Source: Pseudomonas sp. BN102 (GTDB taxonomy: Bacteria > Pseudomonadota > Gammaproteobacteria > Pseudomonadales > Pseudomonadaceae). From it: 64,000 nt of DNA. This document shows positions 34,325 to 43,274 of the stretch, one piece after another (the stretch's first letter is position 1; every line of letters starts with the position of its first letter). Below the pieces are notes generated by a model. The model was given only the letters and a program-made list of their open reading frames with translations, had not been told where the DNA came from and made no database searches. Where the stretch lies: the NCBI RefSeq assembly GCF_029871245.1, contig NZ_SSON01000067.1, forward strand, positions 62,001 through 126,000, given 5' to 3'. The position numbers and the translations under genes are program-made.

Positions 34325-34990
34325 CTAAATCGCTGTGTTGCAATTACCTTGATAAGGCACTATGCGGTCGGCGGAGTCGAAGTCGAAAATAGAGCGCCAG
34401 GGTTCTACGTCTTCATAAATAACTATTTTGCCCAGGTTCATTGGGTCGGCTCGGCTAGGACCGGCACCAATGAGTGCTTGATCATCGGTGGTACTCGGAT
34501 CGCTGTCGCGATCAAAGAGCAGGAATCCCAGCGAGTTCTCGCCCTTGTAAGCTTCTGGCCTGGGGCGTTGCTTCCGATATATCGATGCCTTTTCTCCTTC
34601 TTCCGCAACCTTCGGCACGAATTTCTTTGGGTTGCCGTTCGGGAAGACAATGTTTCCGTTCACGTATGCTTGGAGCAATTGGTCACTGGCATCGAAATCG
34701 ACCGATATGTTCCAGCGCCAAATGTAGTAATGGCATAAATCAATATCGTAGATGTATTTCTCGATACTGGAATCGCCTTCCTTGACCTTTAGTGTTGCGC
34801 TCCCTTCTTCTACAAATATGCGCCGGACATTTTCGCGAGAAGATCCAAGCGGGGCTTGCGACCTGATCAGTGACGACATGTCATCGAGCGTTTCGACTGA
34901 TTCGAAGGAGAATGTTGGTTCAGCGCAAGCTGCTTTAGTTCCGCATAAAACAAGCAAGAGCACGAAACTGGCAGAACAGAATTTGCCCAT
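34325..34990 (-). CDS. Exported protein of unknown function
   Basis: 221 residues with a signal peptide (SFVLLLVLCGTKAACA, cleavage about residue 23). The N-terminal SLIRSQAPLGSSRENVRRIF motif resembles SmpA/BamE-like small domains, followed by a two-beta-hairpin region (YYIWRWNISVDFDASDQLL). Codon use is less GC-rich than its neighbours (many AAT, TAT and GAT codons), suggesting transfer. The start at 34990 has GGAG upstream. It lies next to the duplicated, decayed gene start at 35001. No family recognised with confidence. Confidence 0.7.
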   Translation of the reverse strand: MGKFCSASFVLLLVLCGTKAACAEPTFSFESVETLDDMSSLIRSQAPLGSSRENVRRIFVEEGSATLKVKEGDSSIEKYIYDIDLCHYYIWRWNISVDFDASDQLLQAYVNGNIVFPNGNPKKFVPKVAEEGEKASIYRKQRPRPEAYKGENSLGFLLFDRDSDPSTTDDQALIGAGPSRADPMNLGKIVIYEDVEPWRSIFDFDSADRIVPYQGNCNTAI

Positions 34991-35004
34991 GGGAACTCCG
35001 GCAT

Positions 35005-35142
35005 TTCAGTCGTCTCTGTCGGCGATGGCAATCCTTCTGCCTGAGTCCGTGCGGGTTGTATGAAAAGCCCTATGTCTGGGTACGAGACTAGTTGGGGTAA
35101 TGCCAAGTGGCCAGTACCTGGCGTTGTACGTTGGACGGGGGA
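35005..35142. repeat. Diverged direct repeat, copy B, with decayed gene start
   Basis: Partner of 32602-32765. On the minus strand at about 35003-35035 it still reads IADRDD followed by TGA, matching MANRDDWND of the broken gene with ATG changed to ATC and the Trp codon to a stop. The upstream portion aligns with the upstream region of copy A. The pair brackets acdS and the exported-protein gene. Confidence 0.65.
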
Positions 35143-35206
35143 TTTGCGAGGCGGGGCAGAGCGGGGGAGGAAGCAGGCGCCGCCAGGCGGCGGCGCCTTG
35201 GGACCA

Positions 35207-35488
35207 TCAGTCCTGGCGGCTGGTGACTTCCAGCAGGTGGTAGCCGAACTGGGTTTTCACCGGGCCTTGCACGACGTTCAGCGGGGCGCTGAAGACGACC
35301 GCGTCGAATTCCTTGACCATCTGGCCGCGGCCGAAGGAACCGAGGTTGCCGCCGTCGCGGCTGGAGGGGCAGGTGGAGTGTTGTTTGGCGATTTCAGCGA
35401 AGTCGGCGCCGGCTTCGATGGCGGCTTTGAGTTCGTTGCACTTGGCTTCGGTGGCAACCAGGATGTGGCGGGCAGTGGCTCGGGCCAT
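35207..35488 (-). CDS. ppiC: Parvulin-type peptidyl-prolyl cis-trans isomerase
   Basis: 93 residues from ATG 35488 (AAGGAG about 9 bp upstream), the size of the cytoplasmic single-domain parvulin PpiC. Motifs: ARHILVATEAKC, FAEIAKQHSTCPS, GGNLGSFGRGQMVKEF and FGYHLLEV, all conserved active-site regions of the rotamase fold. No signal peptide. It catalyses prolyl bond isomerisation during protein folding. A GC-rich palindrome (GGCGCCGCC...GGCGGCGCC) at about 35189-35205 follows the stop and may be its terminator. Confidence 0.9.
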   Translation of the reverse strand: MARATARHILVATEAKCNELKAAIEAGADFAEIAKQHSTCPSSRDGGNLGSFGRGQMVKEFDAVVFSAPLNVVQGPVKTQFGYHLLEVTSRQD

Positions 35489-35589
35489 GGTGGGGTAACT
35501 CCTTTCAATTGAGGTTGCAGAGCCTAGCGGAATCGGTGGGTGATTCAAGGCTATTTGTCTGGTGGAAGGTGTGTGCGGGGGGGATTGTC

Positions 35590-35632
35590 GGCCGGTCCTG
35601 CGGGCCGGTTGGCGAATGAATTCGCCCCTACA
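35590..35632. repeat. REP-like palindrome
   Basis: GGCCGGTCCTGCGGGCCGG followed by TTGGCGAATGAATTCGCC and CCTACAG. The gap 35489-35798 also carries a GTGCGCATGGCGCACCCTAC palindrome at about 35719-35738 and no gene. Confidence 0.75.
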
Positions 35633-35798
35633 GCAGACTCGGCCTGGGTTGGAGGATGCGCTGTGCGCACCGCCTCCTGCGGTTGGGTGTAATCCGTAGT
35701 TGGCCCTGGCTGCAATCGGTGCGCATGGCGCACCCTACCGCGCAGCCTTGTGCCCCGCGAAGGCCAGCCCGCAGGGCGGGCATGGCCGGTGGGTGGGG

Positions 35799-37937
35799 TC
35801 AGGCGAAGACGAAGTCGTCTGCGTTGATGTTGGCGGCGGGGACGCCGGTCAGGGTGATGCTGCCAATTTCGCCGTTGGCGTCGGCGGTCACCGTGATCCG
35901 GGTGCTGCCGGAGAAGTCGGCGATGGTGAGGGCGGCGAAGGTCTGGCCGCTGGCGCTGAGGTCGAGTTTTTCGACGCCGTCTTCGAAGTCGAATATTTCG
36001 TCATTCCCCCAGATCGCGCCGAACTTGAACTGGTCCGTTCCGGCGGGAGATCCGAAGAGGACGTCACCGACCATGAAGTCGCGGACGTTGCTGCCCACCA
36101 GCACGTCGGCGCCTTCACCGCCTTGCATCACGGCACCAGTGGCACCTGCGGTCAGGGTGTCGTTGCCGGCGTCACCGTTGAGGTTTGAGCCGAAGGGGTC
36201 GTTGCCGCCGAACAACTGGTCATCGCCATCGCCGCCATTGGCATTGGCGAATTCCTGCACGATCAGGGTGTCGTTGCCGGTCCCGCCGAACAACTCGTCG
36301 AAGCCCGGACCGCTGTCGATGGTGTCGTCACCGCTGCCGCCATCGAGGAAGTCGGCCCCTTCCAGGCCGAAGATCTGGTCATTGCCGCCCAGGCCGAAGA
36401 TGCGGTCGTCGCCGTTGGTACCGGTAAGAACGTCATCGCCGTCGGTACCGGCGGTGATGAAGGTGGTGTTGTTGCCGAAGTCCCCCTCCGTCAGGTTGTG
36501 CGTGCCCAGCAGGCGCAGGGTGAAGTCGGCGTTGTCGAGCAGGCCGTCGTCGTTCTCGTCAGCGATCAGCCAGGTGCTGTTCTGGTGAAAGGTATAGAGC
36601 AGGTCGGTCACGCCGTTGCCGCCACCCACCAGCACCGCGCCCAGATTCGGGTTGATGTCCACCAGGCCGCGGAAGAAGAACTCATCGCGCAGCTCCAGGG
36701 TGTCGCCGCCGTCCACGCCGGCGCCCTGGAAGTCGGTCAGGGTATCGAAGGTGGCGAACGGCGAACTGGGGTTGAAGCTGCCGAGGAAGAAAATGAACTC
36801 GTCGTCGCCGGCGTCCCCCGAGAGTTGGTCTGCACCGGCATCGCCTTCGATGCGGTCGTTGCCGTTGCCACCCGACAGGCTGTCGTTGCCGTCGTCGCCG
36901 AAGAGTTCGTCCGCGCCATCTTCGCCGAAGATGCTGTCATTGCCGTCGCCGCCGAAGAAGTCGTCGTTGCCAGTGCCGCCGAACAACTGGTCGTTGCCGG
37001 CATCGCCATCGAGGGTATCGTTGCCGTCACCGCCATTGACGATGTCGTTGCCAGCGCCGCCGGACAGGGTGGTGTCGTTGCCGGCGCCACCGTTGATGAT
37101 GTCGTTACCCTCGTTGCCGACCAGCAGGTCGCGGTCGGCATCGCCGTTGAGAATGTCATTGCCGGCGCCGCCGGTGAGGCGGTCGATGCCCTGGCCGCCG
37201 TTGAGGGTGTCGTTGCCGTCGCCACCATTGACGATGTCGTTGCCGCCATTGCCATTGATCACGTCGTTGCCGCCCAGGCCGAAGATGGTGTCGGGATCAT
37301 TGGTGCCATCGATCACATCGCCGCCTTCGGTGCCGGGCAGGACGAAGTCGGTGGTGCCGAAGTCGCTCCTGACGAGGTTGTGGATGCCATCCAACTGCAC
37401 GGCGAAGTCACTGGCGTCGAAAATGCCGTTGTCGTTGGAGTCGGCGAACAGCAGGGTGCTGGCGGCGCCAACGGCGTAGAAGACCTCGGTGAAGTTGTTA
37501 TTGCCGAAACCGAGGCTGGTCCCCGCGGTGGGTATGCCATTGTGGGCGCCCTGGAAGACCAGGCGCCTGGAGAAACTGGAGAGACGCAGGATGTCGCCGC
37601 CGACCAGGCCCGAGCCTTCGAAGTCGGTGACATGGTCCAGGCTCGGGGAGCTGGACTCGTCACCGGTTGCCACGGACCAGAAGAAGGTGTCGACGCCGAT
37701 GCCGCCGGTGAGGAGGTCGGCGTCGAGCCCGCCGGTGAGGCTGTCGTTGCCGTTGCCTCCGAGGAGTGTGTCGTTGCCGCCGTCGCCGGAGAGGTCGTCG
37801 TTTCCGTCACCGCCGTCGATCGTGTCATTGCCGCCGAAGCCGAACAGGAAGTCGTTGCCGGCCAGGCCGGTTATCAGATCGTCGTCATCAGTACCGAATA
37901 GAAAGTCGTCATCTGGGGTGCCGGGGATAGTAGCCAT
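35799..37937 (-). CDS. RTX (hemolysin-type Ca2+-binding repeat) protein
   Basis: 712 residues made almost wholly of GGxGxDxUx nonapeptides (GGNGNDSLT, GGDGNDTLN and similar) in three blocks. Between blocks are two copies of a ~110-residue segment containing an EF-hand-like loop (DSNDNGIFDASDF and DENDDGLLDNADF) followed by LxGxHNL. There is no N-terminal signal peptide or enzyme domain. The C-terminus, ending NINADDFVFA, fits a type I secretion signal. RTX blocks fold on calcium binding outside the cell. No ABC/HlyD/TolC type I genes adjoin it, so it must use an exporter encoded elsewhere. Function unknown; structural or adhesive roles are most likely. Confidence 0.9.
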   Translation of the reverse strand: MATIPGTPDDDFLFGTDDDDLITGLAGNDFLFGFGGNDTIDGGDGNDDLSGDGGNDTLLGGNGNDSLTGGLDADLLTGGIGVDTFFWSVATGDESSSPSLDHVTDFEGSGLVGGDILRLSSFSRRLVFQGAHNGIPTAGTSLGFGNNNFTEVFYAVGAASTLLFADSNDNGIFDASDFAVQLDGIHNLVRSDFGTTDFVLPGTEGGDVIDGTNDPDTIFGLGGNDVINGNGGNDIVNGGDGNDTLNGGQGIDRLTGGAGNDILNGDADRDLLVGNEGNDIINGGAGNDTTLSGGAGNDIVNGGDGNDTLDGDAGNDQLFGGTGNDDFFGGDGNDSIFGEDGADELFGDDGNDSLSGGNGNDRIEGDAGADQLSGDAGDDEFIFFLGSFNPSSPFATFDTLTDFQGAGVDGGDTLELRDEFFFRGLVDINPNLGAVLVGGGNGVTDLLYTFHQNSTWLIADENDDGLLDNADFTLRLLGTHNLTEGDFGNNTTFITAGTDGDDVLTGTNGDDRIFGLGGNDQIFGLEGADFLDGGSGDDTIDSGPGFDELFGGTGNDTLIVQEFANANGGDGDDQLFGGNDPFGSNLNGDAGNDTLTAGATGAVMQGGEGADVLVGSNVRDFMVGDVLFGSPAGTDQFKFGAIWGNDEIFDFEDGVEKLDLSASGQTFAALTIADFSGSTRITVTADANGEIGSITLTGVPAANINADDFVFA

Positions 37938-38138
37938 GGATCATTCCTCCATCAGTGGAAAGAGCGAACCGCTACGACTGGTTCGGGCGTAGGTATAGAC
38001 AGTCATTCTCGAATGGCGTGGGCCACCGGATGCCCGGTCCGGCCCGGGAGGGCTAGCCATGCCGCGCTTCATATGATCGCGACTGACTGGCGCGGGCGGC
38101 CGGCGATGCCCGGCGGCATGGCGGGGGGACACCCCTTG

Positions 38139-39038
38139 TTACATTTGCCCGGATTGCGCCTGGACCATCAGCCAGTCCACCAGTTCGCGCAGCTGAGGGC
38201 TGGGCGCGGGGCGTTCCGGGTAGACCAGGAAGTAGGCGCCGCCGGTGGGCACCTTGAGGTCGAAAGGGGCCACCAGGCGGCCGGTGGCGAGGTCTTCGCC
38301 GATCAGCGCCCAGTCGCCCAGTGCCACGCCATTGCCCTGGGCAGCGACGGAAAGGGCGAGGTCGAGGGTGTCGAAGTGGTGCCCGCTGCCGAGCTTGCCG
38401 AGGGTGACGCCGGCGGCAAGGAGCCAGGTTTTCCAATCCTGTTCGTCGCGGGTGGGGTGCAGCAGGGTGTGCCGGGCCAGGTCGGCGGCGCTGGTCAGCG
38501 GCACGGGGCCGGTCATCAACTGCTGGGAGCACACGGGGGTGAGCTGCTCATCGAACAGGTGGTGGGCGACCTGGGCACTGCCGGGCTGGGTGCCGTAGAT
38601 CACCGCGGCGTCGAACTCTTCGCGGCGAAAATCCACGCCGTACTGCACGGTGGTGGTGAGTTCCACCGGTACGTCCGGACGTTCGGCCTGCCATTGCATC
38701 AGCCGCGGCAGGAGCCAGCGCATCACGCAGGTGGGGGCCTTGAGTTGCAGCGCTTCGCGCTTTGCACCCACCTGTTCGACGGCTTCATCGATCAGGGTGA
38801 AGACGTGCTGGATGCGCGGCAGCAGCTCGCGGCCCTGAGCGGTGAGGCTGAGGCCCCGCGCCTGGCGCTGGAACAGCGGGTAGCCCAGGTGGCTTTCCAG
38901 CCCGGCGATCTGCCGGCTCACGGCGCCTTGGGTGAGGTGCAGCAGCTCGGCGGCGCGGGTGAAGTTGCAGCATTGGGCGGTGACCAGGAAGGTGTGCAGC
39001 GCAGGCAGGGGCGGGAGGCGTTTCATCAGGGCAGCCAT
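38139..39038 (-). CDS. LysR-family transcriptional regulator (GcvA-like)
   Basis: 299 residues if started at ATG 39038; ATG 39026 is an equally possible start, since neither has a clear ribosome site. The N-terminal helix-turn-helix reads LHTFLVTAQCCNFTRAAELL and LTQGAVSRQI; the effector domain follows (VYPERPAPSPQLRELVDWL at the end). Divergent from the aldehyde dehydrogenase-transporter operon starting at 39215, with 176 bp between, so it probably controls that operon in response to its substrate. Confidence 0.85.
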   Translation of the reverse strand: MAALMKRLPPLPALHTFLVTAQCCNFTRAAELLHLTQGAVSRQIAGLESHLGYPLFQRQARGLSLTAQGRELLPRIQHVFTLIDEAVEQVGAKREALQLKAPTCVMRWLLPRLMQWQAERPDVPVELTTTVQYGVDFRREEFDAAVIYGTQPGSAQVAHHLFDEQLTPVCSQQLMTGPVPLTSAADLARHTLLHPTRDEQDWKTWLLAAGVTLGKLGSGHHFDTLDLALSVAAQGNGVALGDWALIGEDLATGRLVAPFDLKVPTGGAYFLVYPERPAPSPQLRELVDWLMVQAQSGQM

Positions 39039-39214
39039 GACGTGAGGACATGGCAAGTATGACGATTTTTGCCTTGTCATGGCCGCCGCCCGGCGGGTCC
39101 AATTGCGCATCCTGCCTGCCCCGGCTCTTGCTGCCGCGCATCGAGTGGCAAGGCGCTCCATCGTCATCCGCGCCGACTGCAGGTTCGGCCGCCCTGAATC
39201 AACGGAATCACGCA

Positions 39215-40678
39215 ATGCAGAACACGCTCCCGACCTACACCGAAACCCTCGCAGGCGTTTACATCGACGGCCAGTGGCTGACCGGCGGCGCCGAACTTGC
39301 GGTGATCAACCCCGCCACCGAGGCGCCCCTGGCGACTGTCGGCAGCGGTGATGCCGCCAGCGTCGACCAGGCGGTGCAGGCCGCCAGCGTCGCCTTCCCG
39401 GCCTGGGCCCGCAGCAGCGGCGCCGAGCGTGGTGCCTGCCTGCGCCGCATTGCCGAGGGCGTGCGCCAGCGCCGCGAGACGCTGATCCAGCTGCAGTCGG
39501 CCAACAACGGCAAGCCGTTGTTCGAAGCGGCCATCGATGTAGATGACGTGATCGGCACCTTCGAGTACTACGCGGGCCTCGCTGAAGGCCTGGACGCCCA
39601 GCAGGACCGCCCGGTGGAGCTGCCCAGCGAGGACTTCGCCGCGCGCCTGCGCCGCGAGCCCTGCGGCGTGGTGGGGCTGATCGTGCCGTGGAACTTCCCC
39701 ATGGTCACCACCGCCTGGAAACTCGCCCCGGCCCTGGCCGCCGGCTGCGCCGTGGTGCTCAAGCCCTCCGAGGTGACGCCGCTGCCGGAGCTGGAACTGG
39801 CCCGCATCATCCACGACAGTGGCCTGCCAGCCGGCGTGTTCAACCTGGTGTGCGGCACCGGCCTGGCGGTGGGTGCGCCGCTGTCGGCCCACCCGAAAGT
39901 GGCGAAGATGTCCTTTACCGGCAGCAATGCCGTGGGCGTACAGGTGATGCAGCGCGCGGCGGAAACCGTGAAGGGCGTGAGCCTGGAGCTGGGCGGCAAG
40001 TCGTCGCTGCTGGTGCTGGAGGATGCCGACCTGGAGCTGGCCGTTGAACTGGCTTGCGGTGGCGCCTTCTTCAACGCCGGGCAGATGTGCTCGGCGACCA
40101 GCCGTGTGCTGGTGGCCGCGCCGCTGATGGCGGACTTCCTGGCGCGGGTGCAGGCCCGCGCCGAGGCTATCCGCGTGGGTGACCCCTTCGTCGAAGGCGT
40201 GGAGATGGGCGCCCTGGTGAACCAGGCGCAGTACCAGCGGGTGCGTGGCCATATCGAGCGCGGTCTGGGGCAGGGGGCACGCCTGGTGTGCGGCGGTGAG
40301 CGTCCGGCGGACCTGGAGACGGGCTACTTCCTCCAGCCGACGGTGTTCACCGACGTGCCGAAGGACAGCGCCCTGTGGAACGAGGAAATCTTCGGGCCGG
40401 TGCTCTGCGTGCGCAGCTTCGCCAGCGAGGCAGAGGCCATCGAACTGGCCAACGACAGCGAGTTCGGCCTGGTGGCCAGCGTGGTCAGCCGTGACGCCGA
40501 AGCTGCCGAGCGCGTGGCCAATGCCCTGCAGGCCGGCATGGTGTGGATCAACTCGCCGCAGGTGATCTTCCCGCAGACCTCCTGGGGTGGCTACAAGCAG
40601 AGCAGCATCGGCCGCGAGCTCGGCCCCTGGGGCCTCTCCGCCTTCCAGGAGATCAAGCACGTGGTAAGGGCGGTCTGA
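39215..40678 (+). CDS. NAD(P)-dependent aldehyde dehydrogenase (betaine-aldehyde dehydrogenase-like)
   Basis: 487 residues from ATG 39215, the usual length. Motifs: PWNFPMVTTAWKLAPALAAG, KPSEVTPLPELELA, FTGSNAVG, the catalytic Glu in LELGGKS, the catalytic Cys in FFNAGQMCSA, and EEIFGPVL. It oxidises an aldehyde to an acid, probably derived from an amine imported by the polyamine-type transporter downstream. Betaine aldehyde and aminobutyraldehyde types cannot be separated by eye. Divergent LysR regulator upstream. Confidence 0.85.
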   Translation: MQNTLPTYTETLAGVYIDGQWLTGGAELAVINPATEAPLATVGSGDAASVDQAVQAASVAFPAWARSSGAERGACLRRIAEGVRQRRETLIQLQSANNGKPLFEAAIDVDDVIGTFEYYAGLAEGLDAQQDRPVELPSEDFAARLRREPCGVVGLIVPWNFPMVTTAWKLAPALAAGCAVVLKPSEVTPLPELELARIIHDSGLPAGVFNLVCGTGLAVGAPLSAHPKVAKMSFTGSNAVGVQVMQRAAETVKGVSLELGGKSSLLVLEDADLELAVELACGGAFFNAGQMCSATSRVLVAAPLMADFLARVQARAEAIRVGDPFVEGVEMGALVNQAQYQRVRGHIERGLGQGARLVCGGERPADLETGYFLQPTVFTDVPKDSALWNEEIFGPVLCVRSFASEAEAIELANDSEFGLVASVVSRDAEAAERVANALQAGMVWINSPQVIFPQTSWGGYKQSSIGRELGPWGLSAFQEIKHVVRAV

Positions 40679-40710
40679 CCGCCCCGACTTCCATGGTGAG
40701 GGCAATCTCA

Positions 40711-40978
40711 CTGTAGGGGCGATTTCAATCGCCAAGCAGGCCGCAGGGCTGCCCGACTGAGCATAGTCGGGGCCGCTACGCGCCCCTTGGCGAATGAATT
40801 CGCCCCTACAAAGAGCTCTCACGCTTCACCGATCCACCATCGCGCGTGGGATTGGCTGCGATGGTGGATATGAAGAGCGATATCCACCCTACATCCCGGT
40901 CACCCGCTGAGTTTCCGTTTGGGGGCGATTTCAATGTAGGGGCGATTTCAATCGCCAAGCAGGCCGCAGGGCTGCCCC
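40711..40978. repeat. Cluster of REP-like palindromes with a 43-bp direct repeat
   Basis: TGTAGGGGCGATTTCAATCGCC plus a following GCAGGCCGCAGGGCTGCCC stretch occurs at 40711-40753 and again, identical over 43 bp, at 40935-40977. Between them is one TTGGCGAATGAATTCGCC copy at 40788-40810. The gap 40679-41166 has no gene. Confidence 0.8.
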
Positions 40979-41000
40979 ACAAAGCACAGCATGAAACCCG

Positions 41001-41025
41001 ACAAAGCCGCCTTCGGGCGGCTTTG
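41001..41025. terminator. Hairpin terminator with TTCG loop
   Basis: ACAAAGCCGCC-TTCG-GGCGGCTTTGT: an 11-bp stem with the very stable TTCG tetraloop. It separates the aldehyde dehydrogenase from the transporter genes, suggesting partial or separate transcription of the two. Confidence 0.7.
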
Positions 41026-41166
41026 TCATGCCTGGGATCAAGCCATGCGTTGAGGACATGGCTCCGATGACGAATTTTCGATTGTTGCTCCCCCCGGTGC
41101 GCCGCAGGATGACCGCGCCGGGCACTTCGCTGCCGCAGCTCCATACAAGAACAAGAGGAGTCCTCA

Positions 41167-42270
41167 ATGGGCGAGCATGATCTGAGCAGAAGAAATTTCA
41201 TCAAGACGGTAGGTGTCGCTTCGGTGGCGGCCGCCACTCTGTCGATGCCTTTCATCCGGGCCAGCGCCAGCGATACGCGGTTCCAGGGCAAGACCCTGCG
41301 CCTGCTGACCTGGTCGGACGACACCGGGCTGGCGGCGCTGCGCAACATCGCGGCCACCTTCGAGGCCAAGACCGGCGCCAAGGTGATCGCCGACCGCACC
41401 GGCAGCACCTCGGAAATGGTCGCCAAGCTGAAGGCCGGTGGTGACCGCCCGCAGTACGACATCATCACCCTCGCCGGGGTGGGCGCCGAAGGACTGGCCA
41501 GCGCCGGCCTGCTGGAAAAGCCCGACCTCAACCGCATTCCCAACCTCAAGGACGTGCCCGCCCAGTACCAGACCGGCGCCAACGGCCACGGCATCGGCTA
41601 CCTGCTGTGGTGCAACAGCCTGGTCTACAACACCCGCACCGTGAAGGACGTGCCGGACAGCTACGCCGCGCTCTGGGACCCGGCCTACGAAGGCCGCCTT
41701 TTCCTGCCGCCGCCGAACTGGACCGAGGCCATGGACCTGATCATCATCGCCGCCAAGCTGGCCGGTGGTGACGTGCACAACATCGAGCCCGGCTTCAAGA
41801 AGCTGGAAGAGCTGAAGGACCGCGTGATGACCCTGGGGGAAAACCCCAACCAGATCGCCGAGCTGTTCCGCACCAACTCGCTGGACATGGGCGGCCTCTA
41901 CGCCCCGGCCTTCTTCCCCAAGCAGATCCGCGACCCCGCCTACAGCCTGGGCGCCACCTTCGGCATGAAGGAAGGCTTCTACACCGACCTGATGCTCTCG
42001 GTCATGCCCAAGCACCGTCCAGGCGATACCGACCTGGCCTACGCCTTCCTCGACCATTCGTTGGACCCGCTGGTGCAGGGCAAGATGGCCGAGGACATCT
42101 ACAACGGTCCGGTCAATGCCAAGGCGATCATCTCCGCCGAGGCGCGCAAGAGCCCCTTCATCCTCACGCCGGAGCAGATCGCGGAGAAGGCGATCATGCA
42201 CGACAACGCTTTCCTCGCCACGGTCCACGACCAGTGGATTCGCCGCTACACGGAAATCTTCTCTTCCTGA
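41167..42270 (+). CDS. ABC transporter substrate-binding protein (PotD/polyamine type), Tat-exported
   Basis: 367 residues. A twin-arginine signal (SRRNFIKTVG) precedes a periplasmic binding fold (LRLLTWSDDTGLAALRNIAATFE, GIGYLLWCNSLVYNTRTV, YAALWDPAYEGRL). The profile is that of spermidine/putrescine-binding proteins. Good ribosome site (AGAGGAG). First gene of a complete four-gene importer; the presence of aldehyde dehydrogenase and SDR genes suggests an amine or amino-alcohol substrate. Confidence 0.85.
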   Translation: MGEHDLSRRNFIKTVGVASVAAATLSMPFIRASASDTRFQGKTLRLLTWSDDTGLAALRNIAATFEAKTGAKVIADRTGSTSEMVAKLKAGGDRPQYDIITLAGVGAEGLASAGLLEKPDLNRIPNLKDVPAQYQTGANGHGIGYLLWCNSLVYNTRTVKDVPDSYAALWDPAYEGRLFLPPPNWTEAMDLIIIAAKLAGGDVHNIEPGFKKLEELKDRVMTLGENPNQIAELFRTNSLDMGGLYAPAFFPKQIRDPAYSLGATFGMKEGFYTDLMLSVMPKHRPGDTDLAYAFLDHSLDPLVQGKMAEDIYNGPVNAKAIISAEARKSPFILTPEQIAEKAIMHDNAFLATVHDQWIRRYTEIFSS

Positions 42271-42365
42271 TGCAGCCACGGCGCCTGCCGTGATTCGCGC
42301 TGGGCGGTTGGTCTGCGGCCGCCCGCCCCGGTGCGAGGTTTCCCAGTTCTGACGAGACGAGCGAT

Positions 42366-43274
42366 ATGGAACACATTGATCTGACCCAACCGGTCGGCGA
42401 GGCGCCCCTGCGCCCGGCCAGGGCGGTGACCCCCACGGCGCGGGCCTGGCTCTTCCTCACCCCGTCGATGCTTTTCCTGGCCGTGCTGGTGGCCGCCAGC
42501 CTGCTGGTGCTGCGCATGAGCATCGGCGAGAAGGGCGCCGAGTGGAGCGGCTTCAGCCTGGCCAGCTATGCCCAGCTGGCCGAGCCCTACTACCTGAAAT
42601 CCCTGCTGCTGACCTTGCGCCTGGCCTTCTTCAGCGCGCTGATTGCGGTGGCCCTGGCGATTCCGGTGGGCTATTGCATGTCGCGCTTGCAGTCGCCCTT
42701 CCTGCGCCGGGTATTCCTGGCCGCCGTGCTGTTGCCGCTGCTGGTCAACCTGCTGCTGCAGAGCTACGGCTGGCTGGTGATCCTCGGTCCTGCGGGCATG
42801 CTCAACCAGGCCCTGATGGGGCTTGGGCTGATCGACCGGCCGGTGATGTTGCTCTACAACCAGACCGGCGTGCTGTTGGGCCTGGTGCAGACGGCCTTCC
42901 CCCTGGCAGTGTTGCCGATCGCCAGTGCCATGCGCGGCGTGGCACGCAGCTATGAGGAGGCGGCCGCCACCCTGGGCGCCAGCCGCTTGCAGGTGTTCCG
43001 CCAGGTGGTGCTGCCGATGAGCCTGCCGGGCATTTTCACCGGCGCCACCCTGGTGTTCGCCTACAACGCCAGCAGCTTCGTGGTGCCGCTGCTGCTCGGT
43101 GGCCGACGCGTGCCGATGCTGGCGGTGATGGTGCATGACCAGATCGCCCCGCTGATGAACTGGCCCGCGGCCTCCGCCGCCGGCGTGGTGCTGATCGTCA
43201 CTACCCTGGCGATCATGGCCTTTTCCGAATACGTCACCGGCCGTCGCCGCCGCATGCTGGAGGCTTCGCAATGA
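42366..43274 (+). CDS. ABC transporter permease (PotB type)
   Basis: 302 residues with an N-terminal cytoplasmic tail and about six helices. The EAA loop that docks the ATPase is SYEEAAATLGASRLQVFRQV, with the following LPMSLPGIFTG. It overlaps the next gene by 4 bp (ATGA at 43271). Works as one half of the membrane channel with the downstream permease. Confidence 0.9.
   Translation: MEHIDLTQPVGEAPLRPARAVTPTARAWLFLTPSMLFLAVLVAASLLVLRMSIGEKGAEWSGFSLASYAQLAEPYYLKSLLLTLRLAFFSALIAVALAIPVGYCMSRLQSPFLRRVFLAAVLLPLLVNLLLQSYGWLVILGPAGMLNQALMGLGLIDRPVMLLYNQTGVLLGLVQTAFPLAVLPIASAMRGVARSYEEAAATLGASRLQVFRQVVLPMSLPGIFTGATLVFAYNASSFVVPLLLGGRRVPMLAVMVHDQIAPLMNWPAASAAGVVLIVTTLAIMAFSEYVTGRRRRMLEASQ

Noticed and set aside
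36498-37901. A 467-codon plus-strand frame opposite the RTX gene
   Set aside because: It is the complement of Gly/Asp repeats and has Val/Ala-rich monotony with no domain; the minus-strand RTX reading explains the region.
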